From Nemertoderma westbladi (lineage: Eukaryota > Xenacoelomorpha > Nemertodermatida > Nemertodermatidae), in the NCBI GenBank assembly GCA_032718475.1, contig JAUCBJ010008530.1, forward strand, positions 1 to 40,039: 40,039 nucleotides of DNA, read 5' to 3'. A model generated the notes under the pieces. The model did no database searches, was not told the DNA's origin, and was given only the letters and a program-made list of their open reading frames with translations. A program made the translations under genes and the position numbers. Of the stretch, positions 23,201-32,661 are shown piece after piece (position 1 is the first letter of the stretch; every line of letters begins with the position of its first letter).

Positions 23201-26200
23201 GTGTGGTACCGGTACAGGTAGTATGGTATCGGTACAGGTAGTGCGATACCGGTACAGGTAGTATGGTACCGTTAGTGTGGTACCGGTACAGGTAGTATGG
23301 TACCGGTAGTGTGGTACCGGTACAGGTAGTATGGTACCGGTGCCGGTAGTATGGTGCCGGTACAGGTAGTGTGGTACCGGTAGTGTGGTACCGGTAGTAT
23401 GGTACCGGTAGTTTCTCTGAGATTTTCTGCTGCTGTTTTTTAAATATCTTTATTGAAGTTTCACGTCTTTCTTTCCGATAATCTTTTTGAGTTTCGTTAA
23501 CAATAGATGCACAATAAATAAACAATAAACCCTAGACCCTTACAAGGTGCAATGATCTCACAGGTTGTAAGAAGGCTGTTATCGATCGCCTCCAGACTGA
23601 GTTCGATCGACTAGAGGAGCTGAAGTTGGCCAATCTCCAGCGGTTTATCGAGGCGACCAAGTCGGATCTCCACTCCCTATGGGCCGACTGTCTGTTCTCC
23701 CGGGACCAGACGGAGGAATGCGCTCCGGCTTGGTCGGAAGAAGTCAGCGAGGATCTTTTGGCCTTGTTGGAACTGGAGGTCGAGAGATTGAAGCAATATT
23801 ACGAGAGAAATAAAGACTTGATTGGACAGGTTGGTTACTTTGTACTTACTACATGTACTTACTTGCATTGCAGCTGCATTATATATATATTACATATATA
23901 TTAAGAATGCTGTGCCGGCTTGCGACAAAATTGCGCCACCACAACTCCTATGACATTTGCTAGATTATCCGCATCTTCAAGGCCAGTGTCCTTTAAGATG
24001 CTTCTCAAGAAAGTCACGGGGTGTCCACCATGCTTATTTACTCCGTGAGGCCTCATTTCTTATGTGTTGATGTTGAATATCCAACATCGTCCACCCTTCC
24101 CAACATCGTCCACCCTTCCCAACATCGTCCACCCTTCCCAACATCGTCCACCCTTCCCAACATCAGTCCACCATTTCCAACATCGTCCGCCCTTCCCAAC
24201 ATTGTCCACCCTTCCCAACATCAGTCCACCATTTACAACATCGTCCACCCTTCCCAACATCGTCCACCCTTCCCAACATCATCCACCCTTCCCAACATCG
24301 TCCACCCTTCCCAACATCGCCCACCCTTCCCAACATCAGTCCACCATTTCCAACATCGTCCACCCTTCCCAACATCGTCCACCCTTCCCAACATCGTCCA
24401 CCCTTCCCAACATCGTCCACCCTTCCCAACATCAGTCCACCATTTACAACATCGTCCACCCTTCCCAACATTGTCCACCCTTCCCAACATCGTCCACCCT
24501 TCCCAACATCGTCCACCCTTCCCAACATCGTCCACCCTTCCCAACATCGTCCACCCTTCCCAACATCAGTCCACCATTTCCAACATCGTCCACCCTTCCC
24601 AACATTGTCCACCCTTCCCAACATCAGACCACCATTTACAACATCGTCCACCCTTCCCAACATCGTCCACCCTTCCCAACATCATCCACCCTTCCCAACA
24701 TCGTCCACCCTTCCCAACATCGTCCACCCTTCCCAACATCAGTCCACCATTTCCAACATCGTCCACCCTTCCCAACATCGTCCACCCTTCCCAACATCGT
24801 CCACCCTTCCCAACATCGTCCACCCTTCCCAACATCAGTCCACCATTTACAACATTGTCCACCCTTCCCAACATCGTCCACCCTTCCCAACATCGTCCAC
24901 CCTTCCCAACATCGTCCACCCTTCCCAACATCGTCCACCCTTCCCAACATCAGTCCACCATTTACAACATCGTCCACCCTTCCCAACATTGTCCACCCTT
25001 CCCAACATCGTCCACCCTTCCCAACATCGCCCACCCTTCCCAACATCGTCCACCCTTCCCAACATCGCCCACCCTTCCCAACATCGCCCACCCTTCCCAA
25101 CATCGTCCACCCTTCCCAACATCGTCCACCCTTCCCAACATCGTCCACCCTTCTCAACATCGTCCACCCTTCCCAACATTGTTTCCCATAAACATGTCCA
25201 GACGTAGTTGAAGCCAAAGTCAATCATCGGTAAATATAATTTTGGATAAAATTTTTCAAACAACTGAATTAAAATTATAGACAATCTTAGTTTTCAGTTA
25301 TGTGAAAACAATTCATTTAAGCAAATAATTTAAATACATCCCTGTGATATCATGAGAAGTAACGAAGGTTGGAGGCTCCACTGGTACACGGACGTACTGA
25401 CCTATAACACAGGATCCAATTTGGATGCGATTGAACGTAGTTCTTAGAGTAGCCTATTATTGGTGTTATAGGTGAATAAGTGGTTTCATATTATTATGTA
25501 TTTGTTGGGCACAGCTTTTGCAAATTCGGCAATGACGTCCAGGTGGGATCGAACCCCGATCGCCATTGCCGACTTACATACAATATTAGCTCTCAGATAG
25601 ATTATTGAGATTTCAGCAATCCTAAGTTCCATATATTTGCCCTATTACCTCCCTATTATCCTATGTTCCATATATTTGCCCTATTACCTCCCTATTATCC
25701 TAAGTTCCATATATTTGCCCTATTACCTCCCTATTATCCTAAGTTCCATATATTTGCCCTATTACCTCCCTATTATCCTAAGTTCCATATATTTGCCCTA
25801 TTACCTCCCTATTATCCTAAGTTCCATATATTTGCCCTATTACCTCCCTATTATCCTAAGTTCCATATATTTGCCCTATTACCTCCCTATTATCCTATGT
25901 TCCATATATTTGCCCTATTACCTCCCTATTATCCTAAGTTCCATATATTTGCCCTATTACCTCCCTATTATCCTAAGTTCCATATATTTGCCCTATTACC
26001 TCCCTATTATCCTAAGTTCCATATATTTGCCCTATTACCTCCCTATTATCCTATGTTCCATATATTTGCCCTATTACCTCCCTATTATCCTAAGTTCCAT
26101 ATATTTGCCCTATTACCTCCCTATTATCCTATGTTCCATATATTTGCCCTATTACCTCCCTATTATCCTAAGTTCCATATATTTGCCCTATTACCTCCCT

Positions 26201-29200
26201 ATTATCCTATGTTCCATATATTTGCCCTATTACCTCCCTATTATCCTATGTTCCATATATTTGCCCTATTACCTCCCTATTATCCTATGTTCCATATATT
26301 TGCCCTATTACCTCCCTATTATCCTAAGTTCCCTATATTTGCCCTATTACCTCCCTATTATCCTAAGTTCCATATATTTGCCCTATTACCTCCCTATTAT
26401 CCTATGTTCCATATATTTGCCCTATTACCTCCCTATTATCCTAAGTTCCATATATTTGCCCTATTACCTCCCTATTATCCTATGTTCCATATATTTGCCC
26501 TATTACCTCCCTATTATCCTAAGTTCCATATATTTGCCCTATTACCTCCCTATTATCCTAAGTTCCATATATTTGCCCTATTACCTCCCTATTATCCTAA
26601 GTTCCATATATTTGCCCTATTACCTCCCTATTATCCTAAGTTCCATATATTTGCCCTATTACCTCCCTATTATCCTAAGTTCCATATATTTGCCCTATTA
26701 CCTCCCTATTATCCTAAGTTCCATATATTTGCCCTATTACCTCCCTATTATCCTAAGTTCCATATATTTGCCCTATTACCACCCTATTATCCTAAGTTCC
26801 CTATATTTGCCCTATTACCTCCCTATTATCCTAAGTTCCATATATTTGCCCTATTACCTCCCTATTATCCTAAGTTCCATATATTTGCCCTATTACCTCC
26901 CTATTATCCTAAGTTCCATATATTTGCCCTATTACCTCCCTATTATCCTAAGTTCCATATATTTGCCCTATTACCTCCCTATTATCCTAAGTTCCATATA
27001 TTTGCCCTATTACCTCCCTATTATCCTAAGTTCCATATATTTGCCCTATTACCACCCTATTATCCTAAGTTCCATATATTTGCCCTATTACCTCCCTATT
27101 ATCCTAAGTTCCATATATTTGCCCTATTACCTCCCTATTATCCTAAGTTCCATATATTTGCCCTATTACCTCCCTATTATCCTAAGTTCCATATATTTGC
27201 CCTATTACCACCCTATTATCCTAAGTTCCATATATTTGCCCTATTACCTCCCTATTATCCTAAGTTCCATATATTTGCCCTATTACCTCCCTATTATCCT
27301 AAGTTCCATATATTTGCCCTATTACCACCCTATTATCCTAAGTTCCATATATTTGCCCTATTACCTCCCTATTATCCTAAGTTCCATATATTTGCCCTAT
27401 TACCTCCCTATTATCCTAAGTTCCATATATTTGCCCTATTACCACCCTATTATCCTAAGTTCCATATATTTGCCCTATTACCTCCCTATTATCCTAAGTT
27501 CCATATATTTGCCCTATTACCTCCCTATTATCCTAAGTTCCATATATTTGCCCTATTACCACCCTATTATCCTAAGTTCCATATATTTGCCCTATTACCT
27601 CCCTATTATCCTAAGTTCCATATATTTGCCCTATTACCTCCCTATTATCCTAAGTTCCATATATTTGCCCTATTACCACCCTATTATCCTAAGTTCCATA
27701 TATTTGCCCTATTACCTCCCTATTATCCTAAGTTCCATATATTTGCCCTATTACCTCCCTATTATCCTAAGTTCCATATATTTGCCCTATTACCTCCCTA
27801 TTATCCTAAGTTCCATATATTTGCCCTATTACCTCCCTATTATCCTAAGTTCCATATATTTGCCCTATTACCTCCCTATTATCCTAAGTTCCATATATTT
27901 GCCCTATTACCTCCCTATTATCCTAAGTTCCATATATTTGCCCTATTACCTCCCTATTATCCTAAGTTCCATATATTTGCCCTATTACCTCCCTATTATC
28001 CTAAGTTCCCTATATTTGCCATATTACCTCCCTATTATCCTAAGTTCCATATATTTGCCCTATTACCTCCCTATTATCCTAAGTTCCATATATTTGCCCT
28101 ATTACCTCCCTATTATCCTAAGTTCCATATATTTGCCCTATTACCTCCCTATTATCCTAAGTTCCATATATTTGCCCTATTACCTCCCTATTATCCTAAG
28201 TTCCATATATTTGCCCTATTACCTCCCTATTATCCTAAGTTCCATATATTTGCCCTATTACCTCCCTATTATCCTAAGTTCCCTATATTTGCCCTATTAC
28301 CACCCTATTATCCTAAGTTCCATATATTTGCCTTATTACCACCCTATTATCCTAAGTTCCATATATTTGCCCTATTACCTCCCTATTATCCTAAGTTCCA
28401 TATTTGTTTCCGCTGCAGGCCATTTATTATTATATGTGTAATAAATAAATACACCATGTTCTAGAATATTTTGTTCATTTATGCATTGTTACCCATCCAT
28501 TTAAGAGATAAACAAAATGTTCCAGAATTATGTGCATCTATTATTAAACACTTGTTGCTAAATAATGAAAATGAAAATAACAAGCGCGAAATCGCGCAAA
28601 GATCCGCGTCTACTAACGCATGAATCGTCTCCTTGAATGGCTTACTTCCAATCTTAACTAAGACAAAAATTCACCAGAAATTCACTAGAGATTGAACTCG
28701 GTACCTAGAGATTCCAACTCCAATGCTCTACCAAGTTCGCCATAATATTATGATGCTTTATTAAAACGTAACTGGAAATAATTAACAACAACAACTGAGT
28801 GAATACTAAAGGTCTCTCGCTACGCGGACCTAAACAGTGTGCAGTACCCACTAAGTGTACCGGAAGTTAATATATATCTCTGTTACAAATTTCATCAATC
28901 TCAAACTTACTTGTAGGAATTTTTTAAGGGGCCTGGTTGGGTCGTGTCACTGAAGTACAACACTTGGCTCTATTTTCCTTGGATTTCCGGTATATTTAGT
29001 CATTCCATCTGTATAATTTATTATCTGTTTTAATAATTATTATTATTGTTATCCGATTGTGTGGAACATGAATATATTTCAGTTGGTTTCAGTAAATGAA
29101 AGAGAAATAATGTAATGCATTATTGGGTAATAAAATAATCAATAAATATTTCAGGTTCATCGCTGGAAGACTTTGTGGCACGAACACCTGGACTACGAAG

Positions 29201-30195
29201 AGAAAATGAAGGACCCAACGAGGTTGTTGAACCGCAGAGGCGGAGGAAATTTATTCAAAGAACAGCAAGCGCACACGAAGCTGGAGAAAGAGTTACCGAA
29301 GCTTGAACGGCAGATAGCGGGGAATATCAGGGTGTTCGAAGACGAGAATAATTGCACGTTTACTGTGGAAGGGAACGACTTCATCGACTATATAGAGGAA
29401 CAGCGAGCCACGGAGAAGTTGAAGAAAGAGTTGGAGAAAGCCGAGAAGAAGAAGGTTAAAGAGGCGACGTTAAAGCAGGAAGCTATGCATGGCTCGCGGC
29501 CCGCAGCTAACATGTCGTTGAAACGACGAGCCGTTACGACAACAATGTCAACCCCATCGGGATCAGTGATCGCGACTCCGGTACGGAAGAGAACCCGCGC
29601 TGCCGCCGGTCTCGAGAACACAAACCACTCGAGTCTGAGACGGGCTCCCAGGGTTAAACGCAAATCGATAGGGAAGATCGCAAAGAGGAGGTCCATGGAG
29701 CGGTTCAATATGCGTCGCAAGGGGGCGCCATTGAGCGATCGAACCACCAATGAGTTGAGTACGACGCACGTGCGGGGTCAGCTGGACAGCGCGAGTTCGT
29801 TCGAGAGGGAAAGTTCGGCGATAACCGCGGAGGCGGAATCATACTCAGTGTTCAGTGGGGACCTGGGGATGCATAGCAGTGTGGTGGGAGTTCGGGAAGC
29901 GGTGGGGGGACGGGAGGCGATGGGGGGGCGGGGGGCGATGGGGGGACGGGAGCCAATGGGGGGACGGGAGCCAATGGGGGGACGGGGGAAGACAACAGCT
30001 CGAGGACCAAAACGAGTCCCTGCAGACAACCAGCCTGTTAAACAGATCGCGCGAGTGTTCTCTTCTACTACACCGCCCCCGTTCAGAGTTGTCCCCGTTC
30101 GCGATAAGGCCGCTCTCACGGTACACGCCAACACCCCGAATAAACCGCCCCTTCGATTCACCAGATCGCAGTTGACTAAAACAACGCGAAACTGA
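17027..30195 (+). CDS. PRC1: PRC1 / MAP65 / Ase1 microtubule crosslinker (whole gene, four coding exons)
   Basis: Exons 17027-17251, 19374-19944, 23564-23829 and 29155-30195 join in phase (0, 1, 0) to 700 residues. PRC1 crosslinks antiparallel microtubules in the anaphase midzone and recruits kinesin and centralspindlin partners for cytokinesis. The order fits the family: an N-terminal dimerisation segment (about 1-75), a long coiled-coil and spectrin-like rod (76-340) with the LWDRLEV landmark, then the microtubule-binding spectrin domain with RLLNRRGGGNLFKE at 377-390, the most conserved family motif. A basic disordered tail follows, with nuclear-localisation-like clusters (SLKRRA, VRKRTR, KRKSIGK) and CDK-type sites such as Thr495-Pro-Val-Arg. 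The human protein is about 620 residues; the extra length is mainly in the tail, which holds a repeated GGR block. Introns 2 and 3 are filled with tandem arrays. The alignment is continuous across all four exons, so exon structure is well supported. Confidence 0.92.
17252..18100 (+). other. PRC1 intron 1, first part, nothing specific
   Basis: AT-rich intron sequence with scattered ACCGGT and AGGCCTA motifs. No embedded gene is seen. Confidence 0.5.
18120..18360 (+). pseudogene. hAT-type transposase C-terminal fragment in PRC1 intron 1
   Basis: The frame reads YFATFPVSNATTERTFSKLK and then SYLRATMTQPRLTGLTLLSH, the C-terminal dimerisation region of hAT-family transposases. After the stop at about 18311 a second frame continues with DIKLTPDEIINE, so a frameshift is present. 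The transposase core, zinc finger and terminal repeats are missing. Confidence 0.78.
18361..19373 (+). other. Rest of PRC1 intron 1
   Basis: AT-rich sequence with a short ATAATAATAATAATAATAAT run just before the exon 2 acceptor (about 19341-19362) and a small duplication of GTAGTCCGTCAC near 19086-19112. There is no other gene. Confidence 0.55.
19374..19944 (+). CDS. PRC1: PRC1 coding exon 2
   Basis: It begins directly after AAATTTACAG with GTG (Val76, not a start codon) and ends AGAG|GTGAAT in phase 1. It encodes coiled-coil-rich rod sequence ending in the LWDRLEVDD landmark. Heptad-like Leu/Glu/Lys content is high throughout. Confidence 0.92.
19979..23412. repeat. Array of a 14-bp unit filling PRC1 intron 2
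   Basis: The unit is GGTACCGGTAGTAT or GGTACCGGTAGTGT. Variant 20-bp units carry an extra ACCGGT or ACAGGT step. Each unit holds the palindromes GGTACC and ACCGGT. Large blocks are duplicated: the rare junction TACCGCGGTA lies at 22121 and 22850 (729 bp apart), and a rare TATTGTACCA variant lies at 22391, 22703 and 23120 (312 and 417 bp apart, also summing to 729). The minus-strand frame of 714 codons (Tyr-His-Thr-Thr-Gly-type) is an artefact of a unit without stop codons. Confidence 0.97.
23564..23829 (+). CDS. PRC1: PRC1 coding exon 3
   Basis: It follows GATCTCACAG. The first two bases complete residue 266, and it ends GGACAG|GTTGGT in phase 0. It encodes the rod-to-spectrin segment with FDRLEELKLANLQRFI and the LKQYYERNKDL block. 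The usual initiator-based reading of this exon misses its first 21 codons. Confidence 0.92.
23862..24052 (-). pseudogene. LINE 3'-end fragment in PRC1 intron 3
   Basis: On the minus strand GVNKHGGHPVTFLR, then LKDTGLEDADNLANV, then the tail shared with 13490-13985 and 32580-32660. It is the same family and the same terminal position, with an independent set of changes. Confidence 0.72.
24081..25182. repeat. Array of a 19-bp unit in PRC1 intron 3
   Basis: About 55 copies of CCACCCTTCCCAACATCGT, with a periodic variant containing CAGTCCACCATTTCCAACAT or the same with TTTACAAC. The variants recur as blocks, so there is higher-order structure. One strand has almost no G. Long frames on both strands (up to 396 codons) are artefacts. 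Confidence 0.97.
25183..25622 (+). other. Gap between two arrays with a tRNA-like SINE fragment
   Basis: Unique AT-rich sequence. At 25540-25600 the minus strand contains GGGGTTCGATCCCACC, a good box B of a tRNA-derived promoter, next to a weaker upstream part. It is not foldable by eye into a tRNA, so a SINE fragment is the better reading. Confidence 0.45.
25623..28405. repeat. Array of a 39-bp unit in PRC1 intron 3
   Basis: About 71 head-to-tail copies of a 39-bp unit starting TTCCATATATTTGCCC and ending TATTATCCTAAG. The phase is unbroken: two plus-strand frames stay open for 933-934 codons, which means no insertion or deletion over 2.8 kb. Substitution variants mark a 117-bp trimer: ACCACCC replaces ACCTCCC at about 27207, 27324, 27441, 27558 and 27675. 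Since the array lies between PRC1 exons 3 and 4, the open frames are not genes. Confidence 0.97.
28406..28684 (+). other. PRC1 intron 3 after the array
   Basis: AT-rich single-copy sequence; nothing recognisable. Confidence 0.45.
28685..28750 (-). mobile_element. tRNA-derived SINE head (box A and box B)
   Basis: On the minus strand a box A-like TGGCGAACTTGGTAGAGC (28720-28742) is followed 16 bases later by a box B-like GGTACCGAGTTCAATCTC (28688-28705). Order and spacing match an RNA polymerase III tRNA promoter. The body does not pair as a functional tRNA, so a SINE is more likely. Confidence 0.55.
29155..30195 (+). CDS. PRC1: PRC1 coding exon 4 (terminal)
   Basis: It follows AAATATTTCAG, encodes residues 355-700 and ends at TGA 30193-30195. 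It carries the conserved microtubule-binding motif, the basic regulatory tail and the GGR repeat at 29887-29988. Its codons are markedly more GC-rich than the introns. Confidence 0.92.
   Translation, partial: VHRWKTLWHEHLDYEEKMKDPTRLLNRRGGGNLFKEQQAHTKLEKELPKLERQIAGNIRVFEDENNCTFTVEGNDFIDYIEEQRATEKLKKELEKAEKKKVKEATLKQEAMHGSRPAANMSLKRRAVTTTMSTPSGSVIATPVRKRTRAAAGLENTNHSSLRRAPRVKRKSIGKIAKRRSMERFNMRRKGAPLSDRTTNELSTTHVRGQLDSASSFERESSAITAEAESYSVFSGDLGMHSSVVGVREAVGGREAMGGRGAMGGREPMGGREPMGGRGKTTARGPKRVPADNQPVKQIARVFSSTTPPPFRVVPVRDKAALTVHANTPNKPPLRFTRSQLTKTTRN
29887..29988 (+). repeat. 18-bp coding minisatellite in the PRC1 tail
   Basis: Five to six repeats of a six-residue unit GGR(E/G)(A/P)M, with the first copy degenerate (GVREAV). 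The DNA unit is close to GGGGGACGGGAGCCAATG and consists of G-rich runs. It sits in the disordered tail, downstream of the basic clusters. Confidence 0.9.
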
Positions 30196-30719
30196 ATTAT
30201 TGCGCGAAAAATCTTGGTTATTGAAGTAGATTTGTGGTCCTTATTAGATTCTACCACTTATATGCAGACTATAACAACCCAGATAAATTGTTATTACAGT
30301 GAAATGAAGAGGTTAGATCCCTCTACTCACAAGTATCCATTAGACTGACTTAAAGAAACTATAATTAATAATATAAAGATAACTTTTACTTTAGCAGTAA
30401 TATTATGCAAAAATACCTTAACAGTGAAACTTTTGCATGTAGTTTTTGTATTTCCATGTATTCTTTTACGTTACTTAATGTCTGTTTATATAACTTCTGT
30501 TGTGTTTTCATAAAGATACCCTTTAATCCCCATCAAGATCCACGACGGTATCTTTATGGAACACATCTACTACTTATTCTATGCAATTTCTATAGCAATC
30601 GTCATACTCTTTAGATTTCGATTTTTAGGATAAATAACTTATTAATAATATTTTGATTACCAGAAGTATTCGTTGCTGGTAATATATTGTTATATTGTGA
30701 CATAGAAGCTCCGGTACTC
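30196..30719. other. Downstream of PRC1, 3' untranslated region expected
   Basis: AT-rich sequence with no supported gene. The nearest clean AATAAA on the plus strand that I noted is at 30894-30899, which would give a long 3' untranslated region; a variant signal closer in is equally possible. Confidence 0.4.
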
Positions 30720-30739
30720 TCACCAGATAGTGAAACTAA

Positions 30740-30835
30740 GCTTGGAAACTCAGCATCCTGACTGGCGTACTGCAAGGCGGCACATTGGCACCATTACTGT
30801 ATCCATAATTGTTTTGGATTGTGCAAAGAGGACAG
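30740..30835 (+). pseudogene. LINE reverse transcriptase fragment (GVLQG motif)
   Basis: One frame reads TGVLQGGTLAPLLYP and then a stop. This is reverse transcriptase block 4 of LINE proteins (usually G-V-L-Q-G-D-T-L-A-P). Too short to place further. Confidence 0.6.
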
Positions 30836-31199
30836 CCACAGAGTAGCAGCAGATAATCGACAACTACAGAGTGTTTAACGAGTGTTTAAAATTAATAAAT
30901 GTTATTTGTATATGTGGTGGGTTTTGTGTAACACCCACTTTATCTTACACTTCTGAAATATCAGTAAGATAAAGTTGTATTAAAGTTATTTTGCAATTGA
31001 TTACTTGATGGTTTACTGACATAACAATTCGATATAATTGAAACATTTCCGTTCTGCTGGAACTATTTATCATATACAATATTCAACAAATTTAAAGAAC
31101 TATATTTATATACTTCGGGATCCCGTTCCAAAAAAGTCGGGAATGGAATTGAATTTTTCACCGGGATGACGGTTTTTCGGGATCCCGTTTAAACACTAA

Positions 31200-32180
31200 C
31201 TACAGACCACAGAATTCGGAAGTACGAACTCTCTAAATTGCAGAATGAGTCCCTCCGGCTCGGGCAGAGTAGGACATCCAGGGATGCAGTTAAGACTGCT
31301 TCTACTTCCCTTAACAGGCAGTACTCTGATAATCTGAAGAAGCTTGTCAATAAGCAGATTGATGCGATTAACAATGCTGATGATGGCAATCAATAAACCT
31401 GCTCACTGGGAGGAAAAGCCAACCAACCACCAAGGTTAAGGCTGAATCTCCAGCTGAACGCCTCAAAGGTTGGAAGGACCACTTTGAGAAGCTTCTAAAC
31501 AATGACGGGACATTGCCTGATAACTTTGAGGTACATCCTGTTTCTGAATCTGTGCTCACAGATATCCCCATTGGTGACATCTCATTTACTGAAATCAAGA
31601 TTGCAGCTAGGAGCATCACGAGCAATTTATTGTGCCATTGGAGTATATGGCGTGCCCCCCTTAGGTCTTTAATATAACTGAGTGTTTGGACCTCATTCAC
31701 CCTATTATTGTTTGCATGTATAGGACAAAGAGAGTCCCTCGAGAACTGAAAATAAATTACTTGGTCCCGCCCCAAAGAAGGGCAACCTAACAACCTGTGG
31801 ATCTTTCCGTGGGAATCTCGTTAATCTCGATTACTACAATGCTATACAATATAATTATATTAAATCACATTAGGGATCATGTTGAGAGACTGTTACGTGG
31901 GAACCAAATGTGTTCCGTAAAGGTCGTGGAACCATGGAGCCTGGCTATTATCTATATTGACTTCTTTAAGACCTTCGACTCAATCTCCCGACAACGTATG
32001 TTTAGCATTCTGGCAGCATATGGATTTCCTGATGGAGGGCATAATCTCGGATGACTTCTGGTACTTAGGATCATGGATCCGAAAGTCAGATGAAGTAGTG
32101 AAGTCGGATACGTAAGGGGAAGGCATGGGCAGCATTGCATAGTCTGTCCAGGATTTGGAAGTCACAGAATCCATCGAAAA
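31200..32180 (+). pseudogene. LINE ORF2 remnant, linker and first RT blocks
   Basis: Across three frames it reads LGQSRTSRDAVKTAS, then LVNKQIDAINNADDG, then AESPAERLKGWKDHFEKLLN, then LVPPQRRAT-type sequence. After that come FRGNLVNLDYYNAI-type sequence, RDHVERLLRGNQMC, and finally YIDFFKTFDSISRQRMFSILAAYGFPD. The last is reverse transcriptase motif A (D-F-x-K-x-F-D-S). Many frameshifts and stops make it a fossil. Minus-strand frames over it are shadows. Confidence 0.72.
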
Positions 32181-32400
32181 CTTAAGGTCCTATTATTTAT
32201 GGCAGCGGTAGTACCAGTAATAAGTCCCTTCTCTTATATGGGAGACCATGCTGGGCTTTAACTGAGCCCAAAAACAAGTATTTTGGTTTGGGGTAATTCA
32301 TAGGACCGTTTTTAAAACACTGCACAAACAGACAAACAGTGCTGTCCAGTCAAGGCAGCAAGGGATCGAACTGGGGCCTCCTAATTCTCTAAATAATTTA
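32181..32400 (-). mobile_element. tRNA-derived SINE fragment
   Basis: On the minus strand GGCCCCAGTTCGATCCC at 32362-32378 is a clear box B, preceded by TTAGAGAATTAGGAGG as in a tRNA anticodon arm. The upstream box A is not convincing. The remaining sequence up to 32181 may be its body. Confidence 0.4.
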
Positions 32401-32574
32401 TAATATATCGACCGAAAAGTGAAAACCGTCGGTTGTCTGCTGAAGGTTGTCTGCTGTCGGTTTTCGGCTGTTGGCTGTCGGTTGTGGGTTGACGGCGTAA
32501 CGTTTACACCCTTCAAAATCAATCAAATCCATAAAATTTTTAGCCATAGTCACTGTCTGCATCAGGGAGTTGTG
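32401..32574. repeat. Short GTTGTCTGCTG-type degenerate repeat
   Basis: GGTTGTCTGCTG, GGTTTTCGGCTG, GGCTGTCGGTTG and similar steps follow each other between about 32428 and 32492. It is low complexity; frames across it are artefacts. Confidence 0.55.
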
Positions 32575-32661
32575 GCGGTGCAATTTTGTCGATAAGCCGG
32601 CACAGCATTCTTAAAAATGCAGCTGCAATGCAGCATGTCGATCCTAGTAGTAGTAGTAGTC
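32575..32661 (+). mobile_element. LINE 3' terminus with TAG-repeat tail
   Basis: The tail GCCGGCACAGCATTCTTA, then AATGCAGCTGCAATGCAGCA, then TGTCGATCC, ending TAGTAGTAGTAGTAG. It is the same terminus seen at 2253-2310, 13490-13575, 14320-14345 and 23862-23920, here in its cleanest form with a short TAG microsatellite. Confidence 0.7.

Noticed and set aside
21381-23525. Minus-strand open frame of 714 codons rich in Tyr, His, Thr, Gly, Pro and Val
   Set aside because: It is the 14-bp array without stop codons, inside PRC1 intron 2.
24021-25284. Pro/His/Ser-rich plus-strand frames and Gly/Trp/Asp-rich minus-strand frames
   Set aside because: They are translations of the 19-bp array in all frames; no independent gene evidence.
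25637-28464. Two overlapping plus-strand open frames of over 930 codons
   Set aside because: They are the 39-bp repeat read in two frames. The region lies between PRC1 exons 3 and 4, the unit length is divisible by three, and no start, stop or domain evidence exists.
29193-30257. Minus- and plus-strand frames over PRC1 exon 4
   Set aside because: They are shadows of the real exon, which is in phase with exon 3 and matches the MAP65 family.
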